From the NCBI GenBank assembly GCA_023266355.1, contig JAHFQM010000008.1, positions 122,123 through 186,122 on the forward strand: a DNA stretch of 64,000 nucleotides, read 5' to 3'. The notes beneath the pieces were generated by a model, which did no database searches, was not told the DNA's origin, and was given only the letters and a program-made list of their open reading frames with translations. Both the position numbers and the translations under genes were made by a program. The DNA comes from Aquabacterium sp. GTDB lineage: Bacteria; Pseudomonadota; Gammaproteobacteria; Burkholderiales; Burkholderiaceae_C. Positions 11,655 to 23,463 of the stretch are shown here, one piece after another. Numbering within the stretch: position 1 is the first letter of the stretch; each line of letters opens with the position of its first letter.

Positions 11655-13510
11655 GGGGCGTAGGCGGCAGCTCCGGTCTGCTCCACGGGCATCGTCAGGA
11701 AAAACTCGTTGCGGTGGCGCACGCTGGGCGGGTGCTGGCGGTAGTCGATGCTGGCGCCATGACGCTCGCACAGCTCACGGCAAATATACAGGCCCAGCCC
11801 GGTGCCGCGGCTGCTGGTGGAGAAGAAGGGCTCGAACAGGGAGCGCTCGGTGTCGGCCGACATGGCTTCGCCGTCGTTGGCCACGGACAGCATCAGCACG
11901 CCGCCAGCTGCGCCACCCGGCAGCCAGCGCAGGGTGACGAGGAGGGCGCCCGGCTGGCCCGACTGGTAGCGCAAGGCGTTGTCCAGCAGGTTGACGAGCA
12001 CGCGCTGCAGGTGCTCGGGTTCGAAGCGCACTTTGGGCGAGGTCGGTGCGCGGGGCACGCCGCCGAGGTCGATGTCCAGCAGGCTGTCCTCGCCGGCATG
12101 CAGGCCCTGGGCCGAGCGCCATTCGTTGCAGATGGCCATGACCGCTTCCACCGGGTCGATGACCGGTGCAGGTGGGCGCAGGCCGGGCGCGACGGCCAGG
12201 ATGTCGTCGACGATGTGCTTGAGGCGTGCGACGTTGTCGCTGACCATCTGGGTCAGGCGCGCCTGCGCGGGGTGGGCGTCGGGCTGGGTGGCATCTTCGG
12301 CCATCAGGGCATTGGCCTGGGCGATGGCCGCCAGCGGGTTGCGGATTTCGTGCGCGATGCCGGCCGACATGCGGCCCATGGCCGCGAGCTTGTCCTGGCG
12401 CTGGCGGGCCCGCACGGTGCGCAGGTCTTCGAGCAGCATCACGCACATCTCTTCGCGGGCATGGTCGGGCTGATCGGGGTGGCCGCGCGTGAAGCGCACG
12501 CGCAGGCGCAGGTCGCGCAGGCTGTGGTCGTCGAAGCGCAGCCGGACTTCCTGGCCGCCTTCGGCCTTCAGCGGGCGGTTCAGACCGTGCTCGATGGCGT
12601 GCACCAGAGGGGCCCAGGCCGGCACGCCGCGCAGCTGGAAAGGCGCGGCCGGCGTCTGGCTGCGGGCGGACAGCAGGCGCCGTGCGGCCGGGTTGGCGGT
12701 GCGCACCCGACCTTGGCGGTCCACCACCATCACGCCTTCGCTCATTTCCTCGATGACCAGGCGGTTGAGCTCGGCCTGCTGGCGCGCCAGCTCCATGCTG
12801 CCGCGCGCGCTGCGCTCTTCACGGGCCAGGCGGATGGCCAGTTCGTTGGCCAGGACGGCGATGACGAAGAGGCCCACGCCCGTCAGGCCGGCCTGCGTCA
12901 TCAGGGTGGTCATGGTGCCGGCGTCCAGCGCCTGCACCCAGGCCGCGGCCAGCAGGTTGATGGTGGCTGCGGCGGCCGTGCCCAGTGCCATGATGCGCGG
13001 CATCAGCACCGCGGCCATCAGCACGGGCAGCACCAGCAGGGCCTGGGTGTTGAAGCTGTTGCCGGTCAGGTAGTGCAGGGCGGCGAAGAAGACGAGGTCC
13101 ACGCCGACGCTGGCCAGAGCCTGACGGGGGCGCAGGCTGAGTTGCTGGTCAGAGGCCCGTTGGCGCTGGCTGGGCAACCACCACACCGCGCATGCCAGCG
13201 TGGCGTAGCCCAGGGCCATGCCCCACACCCAGGGTGGCGAGCGCGTGCCCATGGTCCACAAGGCGCCCAGCAGCAAGATCAGCATCACGGCCAGGGTGGC
13301 CCGTGCCGTGAGGAAGGCGCGGTAAACGCGGAAGAAATAGGGTGTGGTGGCGTCGGAGGGCCTGACGGGGCTGGCCCCCCCGGTGGGCTCGTCCAGCCAC
13401 GGGCCGCCAAACCAGGAATCGGTGCCGTTCTGCCCTGTGCGGGGTGCGGTGTCAGCGAAGTCGTTTGGCGCCTGCGAGGGCGGCGAGGTCGAGGGCGTGT
13501 GGGTGGGCAT
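11651..13510 (-). CDS. pilS: Membrane sensor histidine kinase, PilS type
   Basis: The 619-aa kinase has a 60-residue disordered N-terminus, then about six hydrophobic helices (residues about 70-235). A PAS-like domain with ARRLLSARSQTPAA follows, then a HisKA box AGIAHEIRNPLAA carrying the phospho-His. The HATPase domain has the N box LLDNALRY and G box SRGTGLGLYI. This architecture is that of PilS, which senses pilin in the inner membrane and phosphorylates PilR. The stop overlaps the start of pilR (ATGA). Upstream genes for PP0621-like and CcsA/YpjD-like proteins are on the same strand with minimal gaps, suggesting a five-gene operon ending in ampD. Confidence 0.85.
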   Translation of the reverse strand: MPTHTPSTSPPSQAPNDFADTAPRTGQNGTDSWFGGPWLDEPTGGASPVRPSDATTPYFFRVYRAFLTARATLAVMLILLLGALWTMGTRSPPWVWGMALGYATLACAVWWLPSQRQRASDQQLSLRPRQALASVGVDLVFFAALHYLTGNSFNTQALLVLPVLMAAVLMPRIMALGTAAAATINLLAAAWVQALDAGTMTTLMTQAGLTGVGLFVIAVLANELAIRLAREERSARGSMELARQQAELNRLVIEEMSEGVMVVDRQGRVRTANPAARRLLSARSQTPAAPFQLRGVPAWAPLVHAIEHGLNRPLKAEGGQEVRLRFDDHSLRDLRLRVRFTRGHPDQPDHAREEMCVMLLEDLRTVRARQRQDKLAAMGRMSAGIAHEIRNPLAAIAQANALMAEDATQPDAHPAQARLTQMVSDNVARLKHIVDDILAVAPGLRPPAPVIDPVEAVMAICNEWRSAQGLHAGEDSLLDIDLGGVPRAPTSPKVRFEPEHLQRVLVNLLDNALRYQSGQPGALLVTLRWLPGGAAGGVLMLSVANDGEAMSADTERSLFEPFFSTSSRGTGLGLYICRELCERHGASIDYRQHPPSVRHRNEFFLTMPVEQTGAAAYAP

Positions 13511-13513
13511 GGC

Positions 13514-13804
13514 TCAGACGCGGGGGCCGGCCAGTCGGTGTGCTTCGCTGCAGTACACGCGCCCGCCGATGTCGTGCAGCGCCTCCGACACCGGCAGGTG
13601 GACGCCACAGTGCGCGCAGGGCTCGATGCGGTCGGCTTGGGCGGGCTTCGCGGGCTGGCCACCCTCGTTGCCAGGGCGCCCCGTGGGCTTGCCGCTGTCG
13701 GCCTTGTGGCGAGGCTGCCCGCGCAAGCGGCCACGCACCGCGGGCGAGTACAGCAACCAGAGCACGACCAGGGCCAGCAGGAGGTATTTCAAGAGGGCCC
13801 CCAT
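13514..13804 (-). CDS. PP0621-like small membrane-anchored Zn-ribbon protein
   Basis: This 96-aa protein has one N-terminal membrane helix (LLKYLLLALVVLWLLYSP) and a C-terminal segment with CAHCGVHLPVSEA and later VYCSEAH, which looks like a short treble-clef or zinc-ribbon. Proteins of this shape, annotated PP0621 family, sit beside pilS in many betaproteobacteria. The ATG at 13802-13804 shares a base with the stop of the upstream gene (TGATG). The stop lies three bases before the pilS start. Its role is unknown. The position suggests a link to pilus signalling or haem handling. Confidence 0.75.
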   Translation of the reverse strand: MGALLKYLLLALVVLWLLYSPAVRGRLRGQPRHKADSGKPTGRPGNEGGQPAKPAQADRIEPCAHCGVHLPVSEALHDIGGRVYCSEAHRLAGPRV

Positions 13805-14649
13805 CACGCCACCACCGGTCGGTGCAGGATGATCTCCAGCACGAAGCGCGAGCCCACGTAGGCCAGCAACAACAGCGTCGAGCCGGCCACCAGCCAGCGG
13901 ATGGCCTGCCTGCCGCGCCAGCCGAAGCGTGCACGCCCCACCAGCAGCGTGGCAAAGACCGCCCAGGACAGCACGGAGAACACCGTTTTGTGGTCCCAGC
14001 GCCAGGGCGCGAACGTGGCTCCGAGCAACAGCGTCAGGCTCAGCATGGCGAAGCCCGCGCCCACGAAGCGCAGCGTGAGGGATTCCAGCCGCAGCAAAGG
14101 CATGCCCAGGGCCTGGCCTTTGGGCCGCACACCGGACGGGATCTGGCCGGAGGCCGTGCCGGTGCCTGCGCGCAAACGGCGTTCGGCGTGTTGCAGCAGC
14201 GCCGCGTGCAGCAGGGCCGCACCGATCAGGCCATAAGACGCGAAACCGGTCAGCCAATGCAGCGGGGCCCAGGCGCTGCCTGCACTCACGTAGGCTTGCC
14301 CGGGGAAGCGCCAGGCCAGCACCACGGTGCCCAAGGCCAGCAAGGCCAGGCTGCGCCGCAGGCCGGGCAGGCCCAGGCGGCGGCTCTCGATGGCGTAGAC
14401 GGCCAGCACCAGCCAGGCGGTCACCGACAGCGCCGGCGCAAAGCCGAAACGCGCGCCTGGCAAGGGGCTGTCCAGCGACAGCACGTCCAGCGCGATGGCC
14501 ACACCCTGGGCCAGCCAGCCGAGCAGCAGGGCGCCGCGAACGGCCCGATTGACGGTGCAGGCGTCTTCAGAACGTGCTGGCCAGAGGGTGGCCAGCGCAT
14601 AAGCCACGACGGCGATGCTGCTGGGCCAGAAGGTGGGCGATAAAATCAT
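13804..14649 (-). CDS. ypjD: CcsA/YpjD-like inner membrane protein (cytochrome c assembly family)
   Basis: The 281-aa product is almost wholly hydrophobic with eight likely helices. It contains WAPLHWLTGFASYG and WRWDHKTVFSVLSW, which resemble the conserved Trp- and His-containing core of CcsA/CcmC haem-handling proteins. YpjD proteins next to ffh are of this family, and their function is not settled. The gene is divergent from ffh with only 33 bp between the two starts, so the two promoters must overlap or lie inside the coding regions. The downstream gene starts inside its stop codon. Confidence 0.8.
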   Translation of the reverse strand: MILSPTFWPSSIAVVAYALATLWPARSEDACTVNRAVRGALLLGWLAQGVAIALDVLSLDSPLPGARFGFAPALSVTAWLVLAVYAIESRRLGLPGLRRSLALLALGTVVLAWRFPGQAYVSAGSAWAPLHWLTGFASYGLIGAALLHAALLQHAERRLRAGTGTASGQIPSGVRPKGQALGMPLLRLESLTLRFVGAGFAMLSLTLLLGATFAPWRWDHKTVFSVLSWAVFATLLVGRARFGWRGRQAIRWLVAGSTLLLLAYVGSRFVLEIILHRPVVA

Positions 14650-14682
14650 GCGATCAGTTTACGAGAGCTCCGCGCTTCATCC

Positions 14683-16062
14683 ATGGCCTCCAACCTCACC
14701 GAACGCCTCAGTCGCCTGGTCAAAACCATGCGCGGCCAGTCGCGCATCACCGAATCCAACGTGCAAGACATGTTGCGTGAGGTCCGCATGGCCTTGCTGG
14801 AGGCCGATGTGGCCTTGCCCGTAGTGCGCGACTTCATCGCCCGCGTCAAGGAGAAATCCCTGGGCGCCGAGGTGGTGTCTTCGCTGACCCCGGGCCAGGT
14901 GCTGGTCAGCATCGTCCAGAAAGAGCTGGCCGCCACGATGGGCGAGGGCATCGCCGACATCGACCTGGCCGTGCAACCCCCCGCCATCATCCTGATGGCC
15001 GGTCTGCAGGGCGCCGGCAAGACGACGACCACGGCCAAGCTGGCCAAGCACCTGATCGAAAAGCGCAAGAAAAAGGTGCTGACAGTCTCGGCCGACGTCT
15101 ACCGCCCCGCGGCCATCGAGCAGCTCAAGACCGTGACGGCCCAGGCCGGCGCCGAATGGTTCCCCTCCACGCCGGAGCAGAAGCCGCGCGACATCGCCCT
15201 GGCCGCCATCGACCACGCGAAGAAGCATTACTTCGACGTGCTGCTGTTCGACACGGCCGGCCGCCTCGCCATCGACGAAGTGCTGATGGCCGAGATCAAG
15301 GAGCTGCACGCGCTGCTCAACCCGGTGGAAACGCTCTTCGTGGTGGACGCCATGCAGGGCCAGGACGCGGTCAACACCGCCAAGGCCTTCAAGGACGCGC
15401 TGCCCCTGACCGGCGTGGTGCTGACCAAGCTCGACGGTGACTCGCGCGGCGGTGCGGCCTTGTCCGTGCGCCAGATCACGGGCGTGCCCATCAAGTTCGC
15501 CGGCGTGTCGGAAAAAATCGATGGCCTGGAAGTGTTCGACGCCGAGCGCCATGCCGGCCGCGTGCTGGGCATGGGCGACATCGTGGCCCTGGTCGAAGAA
15601 GTGCAAAAGGGCGTGGACATCGAGGCCGCGCAAAAGCTGGCCGAGAAGGTCAAGTCCGGCGTCGATTTCGACTTCAACGACTTCCTGTCCCAGATCAGCC
15701 AGATGAAGAAGATGGGCGGCCTGTCGGGCCTCATCGACAAACTGCCCACCGAGCTGGCCTCCAAGGCCGGTCAGGCCGACATGGGCAAGGCCGAGCGCGA
15801 CATGCGCCGCATGGAAGGCATCATCTGCGCGATGACGGCCAAGGAGCGCCGCCAGCCCTCGCTGCTCATGGACGGCAAAAGCAAGGCCAGCCGCAAGCGC
15901 CGCATCGCCGCGGGTGCGGGCGTGCAGATCCAGGAGGTCAACCGCATGCTCAACCAGTTCGAGCAGATGCAGACCATGATGAAGAAGATGCGCGGCGGCG
16001 GCCTGATGAAGATGATGAAGCGCATGGGTGGCATGAAGGGCATGCCTGGCATGGGCCGCTGA
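14683..16062 (+). CDS. ffh: Signal recognition particle protein Ffh
   Basis: Ffh binds signal peptides of nascent membrane proteins and, with 4.5S RNA and FtsY, targets ribosomes to the membrane. The 459-aa product has an N domain (residues 1-90), then the G domain with GLQGAGKTT (about 107-115), DTAGRL and TKLDGD. A methionine-rich M domain ends it (repeated Met-Met-Lys and Gly-Met steps in the last 35 residues). Length and motifs match the family. FtsY lies about 1.1 kb away on the other strand, an unusual closeness of both SRP GTPases. Confidence 0.97.
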   Translation: MASNLTERLSRLVKTMRGQSRITESNVQDMLREVRMALLEADVALPVVRDFIARVKEKSLGAEVVSSLTPGQVLVSIVQKELAATMGEGIADIDLAVQPPAIILMAGLQGAGKTTTTAKLAKHLIEKRKKKVLTVSADVYRPAAIEQLKTVTAQAGAEWFPSTPEQKPRDIALAAIDHAKKHYFDVLLFDTAGRLAIDEVLMAEIKELHALLNPVETLFVVDAMQGQDAVNTAKAFKDALPLTGVVLTKLDGDSRGGAALSVRQITGVPIKFAGVSEKIDGLEVFDAERHAGRVLGMGDIVALVEEVQKGVDIEAAQKLAEKVKSGVDFDFNDFLSQISQMKKMGGLSGLIDKLPTELASKAGQADMGKAERDMRRMEGIICAMTAKERRQPSLLMDGKSKASRKRRIAAGAGVQIQEVNRMLNQFEQMQTMMKKMRGGGLMKMMKRMGGMKGMPGMGR

Positions 16063-16248
16063 GCGCGCAGCCGATACAGCCGGACACACTCCCGCCCCAC
16101 AGCGCGCACACCACCTGTTAGCGTGTGTGACTGTTGTAGCACCTCGATGCAGGCGCTTCAGCGGGGCCTCCCAGCGCCGAAAACAGCGTCAAGCGGGTGG
16201 CTGCACCCGCACGGTTCTGTGGTCGAAGCGTTTCAAAGAGGCCCGAAG

Positions 16249-17145
16249 ATGGATGTGGTGTCAAACTGGCCCGTGCTGTTGGCGGGCATGAGCACTGCCG
16301 GTCTGGCAGCGGCGTGGTGGTGGGTCCGCAACCGCCAGTCGCAGGCGCCTGCGCCCCGAGGCGGCAGCCGTGGCGGTGCTTCGACGGGCGATGGCCGTGA
16401 TGCCCGCGACGCCCGCGACGTGCGCCGCAAACCACGCGGCAAGCCCCTGAGCGACGAGCAGCTCGACACCCTGATGGACTGGGAGCCCCTCTCCACCCGC
16501 GTGCTGACCACGTCCGAGCGCGACGCCTACCACGTGCTGCGCAAGGCCTTGCCCGATCACATGGTGCTGGCCCAGGTGCCCGTGGCCCGCTTCATCAAGG
16601 TGCCCACGCGCAATTCCTACAGCGAATGGCTGCGCCGCGTCGGGTCGCTGTGCGCCGACCTGGTGGTGTGCGACGCCTCGTCCCAGGTGGTCGCCGTGGT
16701 CGAGGTGCGCCAGCCGCTGTCCCGCGAAAACGAACGTGCCCAACGGCGGCATGCCCGCATGGACCGGGTGCTCCATGGCGCCCGCATCCCGGTGCATGTG
16801 TGGCTGGAAGGGGCATTGCCCGGGCCGGTGGTGGCGCGTGAGGCCATCTTGGGCTCGGCGGTGCAGGGCGCGGGGTCCGTGGGCGCGGCCGATGCCCACC
16901 TGGCGCGCCGCGATGCCGAAGCCGCCGCGGTGGTGGCGTCCATGCAAAGTGCGGGCGAGTTGCGCGGCCTCTCGGTGGACGAACGCGCCATCGACGTCGT
17001 GCTCGACGATGCCATGGACGACTGGGCGGCCACCGGCGCCGACCACGACCGCAAGGAGCCGCCGCCCTCGACCTGGTTCGACGACCTTGACGCGGACGAT
17101 TCGGGGCGGATGCCCCTGGAGGCGCGCAGCGTCGAGCGCGTCTGA
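16249..17145 (+). CDS. DUF2726-type protein with N-terminal membrane anchor
   Basis: The 298-aa product starts with one hydrophobic helix (WPVLLAGMSTAGLAAAWWW), a Gly/Arg/Asp-rich linker and then a globular domain from about residue 75. That domain has LTTSERDAYHVL, CADLVVCDASSQVVAVVEV and an Arg-rich stretch, as in the DUF2726 group distantly related to restriction-endonuclease-like folds. The start at 16249 (MDVVSNW) follows AGAGG, and a longer frame begins at 16123 without a clear ribosome site. The gene is convergent with ftsY. The function is unknown. The DxVxxxExR-like pattern in the middle could be a nuclease core, but this is only a pattern match. Confidence 0.65.
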   Translation: MDVVSNWPVLLAGMSTAGLAAAWWWVRNRQSQAPAPRGGSRGGASTGDGRDARDARDVRRKPRGKPLSDEQLDTLMDWEPLSTRVLTTSERDAYHVLRKALPDHMVLAQVPVARFIKVPTRNSYSEWLRRVGSLCADLVVCDASSQVVAVVEVRQPLSRENERAQRRHARMDRVLHGARIPVHVWLEGALPGPVVAREAILGSAVQGAGSVGAADAHLARRDAEAAAVVASMQSAGELRGLSVDERAIDVVLDDAMDDWAATGADHDRKEPPPSTWFDDLDADDSGRMPLEARSVERV

Positions 17146-17200
17146 GTCCGGCTGAGCGCGCCCGAGCGCGACCCGGCGCGCCGGGAATCCGCGCTGGGGA

Positions 17201-19693
<2,493 letters not shown>

Positions 19694-19707
19694 GCGCGGT
19701 TTTCTGA

Positions 19708-20037
<330 letters not shown>

Positions 20038-20074
20038 CGGTCGGCTGAGCCCGTCGCGCCCAGCCCCCGGGGCA

Positions 20075-20575
20075 TCAGGATGCCGATGACGCGCTGCGCG
20101 CTGCCTTGCGGGGCGCTTTGGCCCGGAACTGCCTGGGGTTGTGCTTCAGTGATTCTGTGGCTGCGCCGCGGCGGTCCACCTCGCGCTGCCCGACCGCCAC
20201 TTGCCTGACCTTGCCGCTCAGGTTGGCAGGTTCTGGGTGCGCAGCATGGTCGGTCTGCCGGCGCGCTTGCCTGGCTTGGTCGTGGGCCATGGCCTGGTCA
20301 CGGTGCATGTTGGCCTCGGCCTGCTGGCGTTGCGCCTCGGTGCGGTCGTCTTGCGCCTGCACCAAGCGACCGTCGGTGCCAGCGGCGCAAGGCTGCTGGC
20401 TGTAGCTCACCGTGCCTTGGGCCGATGTGCAGCGGTAGGCCGCCTTGACCGGCGCTTTGATCGGCGGGTCGCCGCCCAATGCGCTGCGTGCAGCCAAGGG
20501 GCTGGCGCCTTGGGCTTGCCCGAGCAGGAGCGCAGCGGCCAGACCGACGAAGGTGCGCAAATGGTGGCAGTGCAT
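20075..20575 (-). CDS. Exported DUF4124-like protein
   Basis: The 166-aa product has a signal peptide (MHCHHLRTFVGLAAALLLGQAQG, with cleavage likely after AQG). A short segment then reads YRCTSAQGTVSYSQQPC, the DUF4124-type pair of cysteines, and a Gln/Arg/Ala-rich charged tail follows. The start at 20575 is chosen because the signal peptide begins there, and a longer open frame upstream lacks one. It is followed by convergent coaD/ferredoxin genes and lies 38 bp downstream of pth. The function is unknown. Confidence 0.72.
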   Translation of the reverse strand: MHCHHLRTFVGLAAALLLGQAQGASPLAARSALGGDPPIKAPVKAAYRCTSAQGTVSYSQQPCAAGTDGRLVQAQDDRTEAQRQQAEANMHRDQAMAHDQARQARRQTDHAAHPEPANLSGKVRQVAVGQREVDRRGAATESLKHNPRQFRAKAPRKAARSASSAS

Positions 20576-20613
20576 GGGGTGGCCTCTCTGTTTGTGTTTG
20601 TCGCGGTGCGCGC

Positions 20614-21240
20614 TCAGGCCGGCTCGCCGGTGGGGGCGTCCGGCGCCTTGCGCGGCGGCTTGGGCCGTTGCGGTCCCGCATGCACGGTGGCGGTGGCCTT
20701 GGCCATGTCGCCTTGCAGGAAGGCTTCGGTGGCGTCCAGACACTGGTCGATGCATTTGAAGATGGCTTCGCGCTCGGCCTGTGGCGGTTTGCGCAACACG
20801 AAGGCCGCGACCTCGTGCTTGACGCCCGGGTGACCGATGCCCAGCCGCAGGCGCCAGTAGTCCGGGCTGCCCAGTTGCGCATGGATGTCGCGCAAGCCGT
20901 TGTGCCCCGCATGGCCGCCGCCCTTTTTCAGCTTCACCTGACCTGGCAGCAGGTCGAGCTCGTCGTGGGCCACCAGCACCTCATCGGGGTTGACCTTGAA
21001 GAAGCGGGCCAGCGCCGACACCGACTTGCCCGACAGGTTCATGTAGGTCTGGGGCTGCAGCAACCACACCGGCCCCTGCGGCGTGTTGGCCCGCGCCACC
21101 AGGCCGTGGTACGCCCGGTCGGGTTGCAGGAAGACGCCCAGGCGACGCGCCAGGCCATCGATGTACCAGAAGCCGGCGTTGTGGCGGGTGTCTTCGTACT
21201 CGGCGCCTGGGTTGCCCAGGCCAACAAACAGTCTGATCAT
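20614..21240 (-). CDS. pth: Peptidyl-tRNA hydrolase
   Basis: Pth recycles peptidyl-tRNAs that drop off the ribosome. The 208-aa product begins [24 protein letters not shown], carrying the Asn and catalytic His of the family, with DELDLLPG in the middle and [12 protein letters not shown] near residue 115. The start at 21238-21240 is the family one. The C-terminus is Lys/Pro-rich and slightly longer than in E. coli. It lies downstream of rplY across an intrinsic terminator, as in other Burkholderiales. Confidence 0.95.
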   Translation of the reverse strand: MIRLFVGLGNPGAEYEDTRHNAGFWYIDGLARRLGVFLQPDRAYHGLVARANTPQGPVWLLQPQTYMNLSGKSVSALARFFKVNPDEVLVAHDELDLLPGQVKLKKGGGHAGHNGLRDIHAQLGSPDYWRLRLGIGHPGVKHEVAAFVLRKPPQAEREAIFKCIDQCLDATEAFLQGDMAKATATVHAGPQRPKPPRKAPDAPTGEPA

Positions 21241-21271
21241 GATGGCGTGGATTATCGGGAGTGGACGCACC

Positions 21272-21300
21272 AAAAGAAAAGCCCCGCCAAAGCGGGGCTT
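21272..21300 (-). terminator. Intrinsic terminator between rplY and pth
   Basis: A GCCCCGC / GCGGGGC stem with a TTTGG-type loop is followed on the minus strand by TTTTCTTTT. It lies about 45 bp past the rplY stop and some 30 bp ahead of the pth start, so it may also attenuate pth. Confidence 0.85.
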
Positions 21301-21345
21301 GACTGCGGACGCTGCGGCATGGCCACAGCGCCCATCTGGCAAGAA

Positions 21346-21969
21346 TTACTTCTTGCCCTTCTTGCCCTTGGCGGGTTCGGCGGCGGCCACGGGAGCGGCA
21401 ATCACCTCTTCCACCGGCTCGACCACGGTGGCCAGCGTCGGGGCCTTGCGGCCGTGCGTCACCAGCTTGATGTGGGAAGCCAGGCCCAGGTCTTCCACTT
21501 GGAAAGACTGACCCTTGACGGCCTTGCTCAGGTCCACGGTCAGGAATTCGGGCAGCTGTTCAGCCAGGCACTCGATTTCCAGCTCGGTGGTGACGTGGTT
21601 GATGATGCACTTGTCCAGTTTGACAGCAGGAGACTCGGCTTCACCGGTGAAGTGCAGAGGCACCTTCTTGTGGATGCGGGTGGTGGCGTCCACGCGCTGG
21701 AAGTCCACGTGCAGCACGATCTGCTTGAACGGGTGCTTCTGGTAGTCGCGCAGCAAGACCTTCTCGACCGTGCCGTCCAGTTCCATCTCGAGGATGGAGG
21801 AGTGGAAGGCTTCCTTGCGCATGGCGTGGTACAGCGCGTTGTGGTCGACTTCGATGTTTTTCGGCTCTTTGCCAGCGCCGTAAACGATGCCAGGTGTCTT
21901 GCCAGAGATGCGCAGGCGGCGGCTCGCTCCGGTCCCCTGCAGATTGCGCTCGAAAGCGGTGAATTTCAT
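21346..21969 (-). CDS. rplY: 50S ribosomal protein L25 / general stress protein Ctc
   Basis: The 207-aa protein is the long (Ctc, TL5) form of bL25 that binds 5S rRNA. The N-terminal domain starts [20 protein letters not shown] and the C-terminal beta domain ends in an Ala/Glu/Lys-rich tail with a final KGKKGKK. The start at 21967-21969 is favoured over an ATG 12 bases upstream because the family begins there. It is transcribed after prs on the same strand, the standard tRNA-Gln-prs-rplY-pth order. Confidence 0.95.
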   Translation of the reverse strand: MKFTAFERNLQGTGASRRLRISGKTPGIVYGAGKEPKNIEVDHNALYHAMRKEAFHSSILEMELDGTVEKVLLRDYQKHPFKQIVLHVDFQRVDATTRIHKKVPLHFTGEAESPAVKLDKCIINHVTTELEIECLAEQLPEFLTVDLSKAVKGQSFQVEDLGLASHIKLVTHGRKAPTLATVVEPVEEVIAAPVAAAEPAKGKKGKK

Positions 21970-22051
21970 GGAGTGCTCCAAGTGGGTATAGCGCCCGCGA
22001 CCAGGCGCTTTGAAAAGCCAGCCCCTGACGAGGCAGGCAAGGACAACCGGA

Positions 22052-23047
22052 TCAGAAGTTGTTGTTCTGTTCCGAGAAGAGGGAGGTCACCGAGTCGCCG
22101 TCGGTGATGCGGCGGATGGTTTCGGCGAACAGGAAAGCGGTGCTGAGCTGGCGGATCTTGGGCGTGCCCTTGGCCGTCTCGCTCAACGGGATGGTGTTGG
22201 TGATCACGACCTCGTCGAGGTGCGATGCCTTGATGCGCTCGATGGCCGGGCCGGAGAACACGGCGTGCGTGCAGTAAGCGTACACGCTCTTGGCGCCACG
22301 GTCTTTCAGCACTTCGGCGGCCTTCACCAGGGTGCCGGCGGTGTCGATCATGTCGTCCATGATCACGCAGTTGCGGCCGTCGATCTCACCGATGATGTTC
22401 ATCACTTCGGAGACGTTGGCCTTGGGGCGGCGCTTGTCGATGATGGCCAGGTCGCAACCCAGTTGCTTGGCCAGGGCGCGTGCACGCACCACGCCGCCGA
22501 CGTCGGGCGACACGACCACGAGGTCTTCGTACTTCTTGGCCTGCAGGTCGGACAGCAGCACCGGCGAGGCGTAGATGTTGTCAACGGGGATGTTGAAGAA
22601 GCCCTGGATCTGGTCGGCGTGCAGGTCCATGGTCAGGACGCGGTTGACGCCCACGGTCTCCATCAGGTCGGCCACGACGCGGGCCGAGATGGGCACGCGG
22701 GTGGAGCGCGGGCGGCGGTCCTGGCGAGCGTAGCCGAAGTAGGGGATGACGGCCGTGATGCGCTGGGCGGACGCGCGCTTGAGCGCATCGACCATGATCA
22801 GCAGTTCCATCAGGTTGTCGTTGGTCGGGGCGCAGGTGGACTGCACCACGAAGACTTCGCGACCGCGCACGTTTTGCTGGATCTCGACCGTGGTTTCACC
22901 GTCCGAGAATCGGCCGACGGCCGCCTGGCCCAGAGAAATGCCAAGGTGGGTGGCGATTTCCTGGCTGAGGGCCGGGTTGGCGTTGCCAGTGAACAGTACG
23001 GTGTCGGAAAGCATGGCGGGCGTGTCAGTGATGGCTGAAAAAGTCAT
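22052..23047 (-). CDS. prs: Ribose-phosphate pyrophosphokinase
   Basis: Prs makes PRPP from ribose-5-phosphate and ATP for nucleotide, His and Trp synthesis. The 331-aa product contains [14 protein letters not shown] opening [15 protein letters not shown], the ATP loop region [13 protein letters not shown] and the PRPP loop [12 protein letters not shown]. The start at 23047 (MTFSAITD) is preceded by GAAGGG. A second ATG at 23014 lacks a ribosome site but would give the classical length. Confidence 0.95.
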   Translation of the reverse strand: MTFSAITDTPAMLSDTVLFTGNANPALSQEIATHLGISLGQAAVGRFSDGETTVEIQQNVRGREVFVVQSTCAPTNDNLMELLIMVDALKRASAQRITAVIPYFGYARQDRRPRSTRVPISARVVADLMETVGVNRVLTMDLHADQIQGFFNIPVDNIYASPVLLSDLQAKKYEDLVVVSPDVGGVVRARALAKQLGCDLAIIDKRRPKANVSEVMNIIGEIDGRNCVIMDDMIDTAGTLVKAAEVLKDRGAKSVYAYCTHAVFSGPAIERIKASHLDEVVITNTIPLSETAKGTPKIRQLSTAFLFAETIRRITDGDSVTSLFSEQNNNF

Positions 23048-23233
23048 CTGCCCTTCACCGTGCCCCTCAGCGAATCTGGCATGCAGGTCTGGCAGCCAGT
23101 GTGGCTCAGGGCCACGGTGGCATATGCCAGAGCTTGCCAGCGGACATCGCCCATGGCGGCCGACTTGGGGCAGGCGGCGGTCAATTCTTGCGCAACACTT
23201 TTGCGTGGCGCTCAGACTGGACCGTCTGAAATT

Positions 23234-23310
23234 TGGCAGGGGAGGAAGGACTCGAACCCTCGCATGTCGGAATCAAAATCCGATGCCTTTACCAACTTGG
23301 CGACTCCCCT
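23234..23310 (-). tRNA. tRNA-Gln (anticodon TTG)
   Basis: Read on the minus strand, the 77-nt gene folds into a cloverleaf. The 7-bp acceptor is AGGGGAG with CTCCCCT, discriminator G, and CCA is encoded. The anticodon loop is TTTTGAT with anticodon TTG, and the T loop is GGTTCGAGTCC. It lies just upstream of prs on the same strand and downstream of ispE, the usual Burkholderiales position. Confidence 0.95.
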
Positions 23311-23463
23311 ACACAGGTCTTCGAAACACATCCAATGTTGCTGCTTCAGCGCCATTTTCTGCACTTCGCTTACCTTGTAAGCTGCTCTTGATCAGAGCCT
23401 CACAGTATAGCCAGTTTTTTGAGTGTCTGACAAGCTGTTGCGCAAAATCTTCGGCTGTCTTGT

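Noticed and set aside
17172..17185. GC palindrome between the DUF2726 gene and ftsY as a terminator
   Set aside because: CCCGGCGCGCCGGG is palindromic but has no loop and no T run, so it is not a usual intrinsic terminator.
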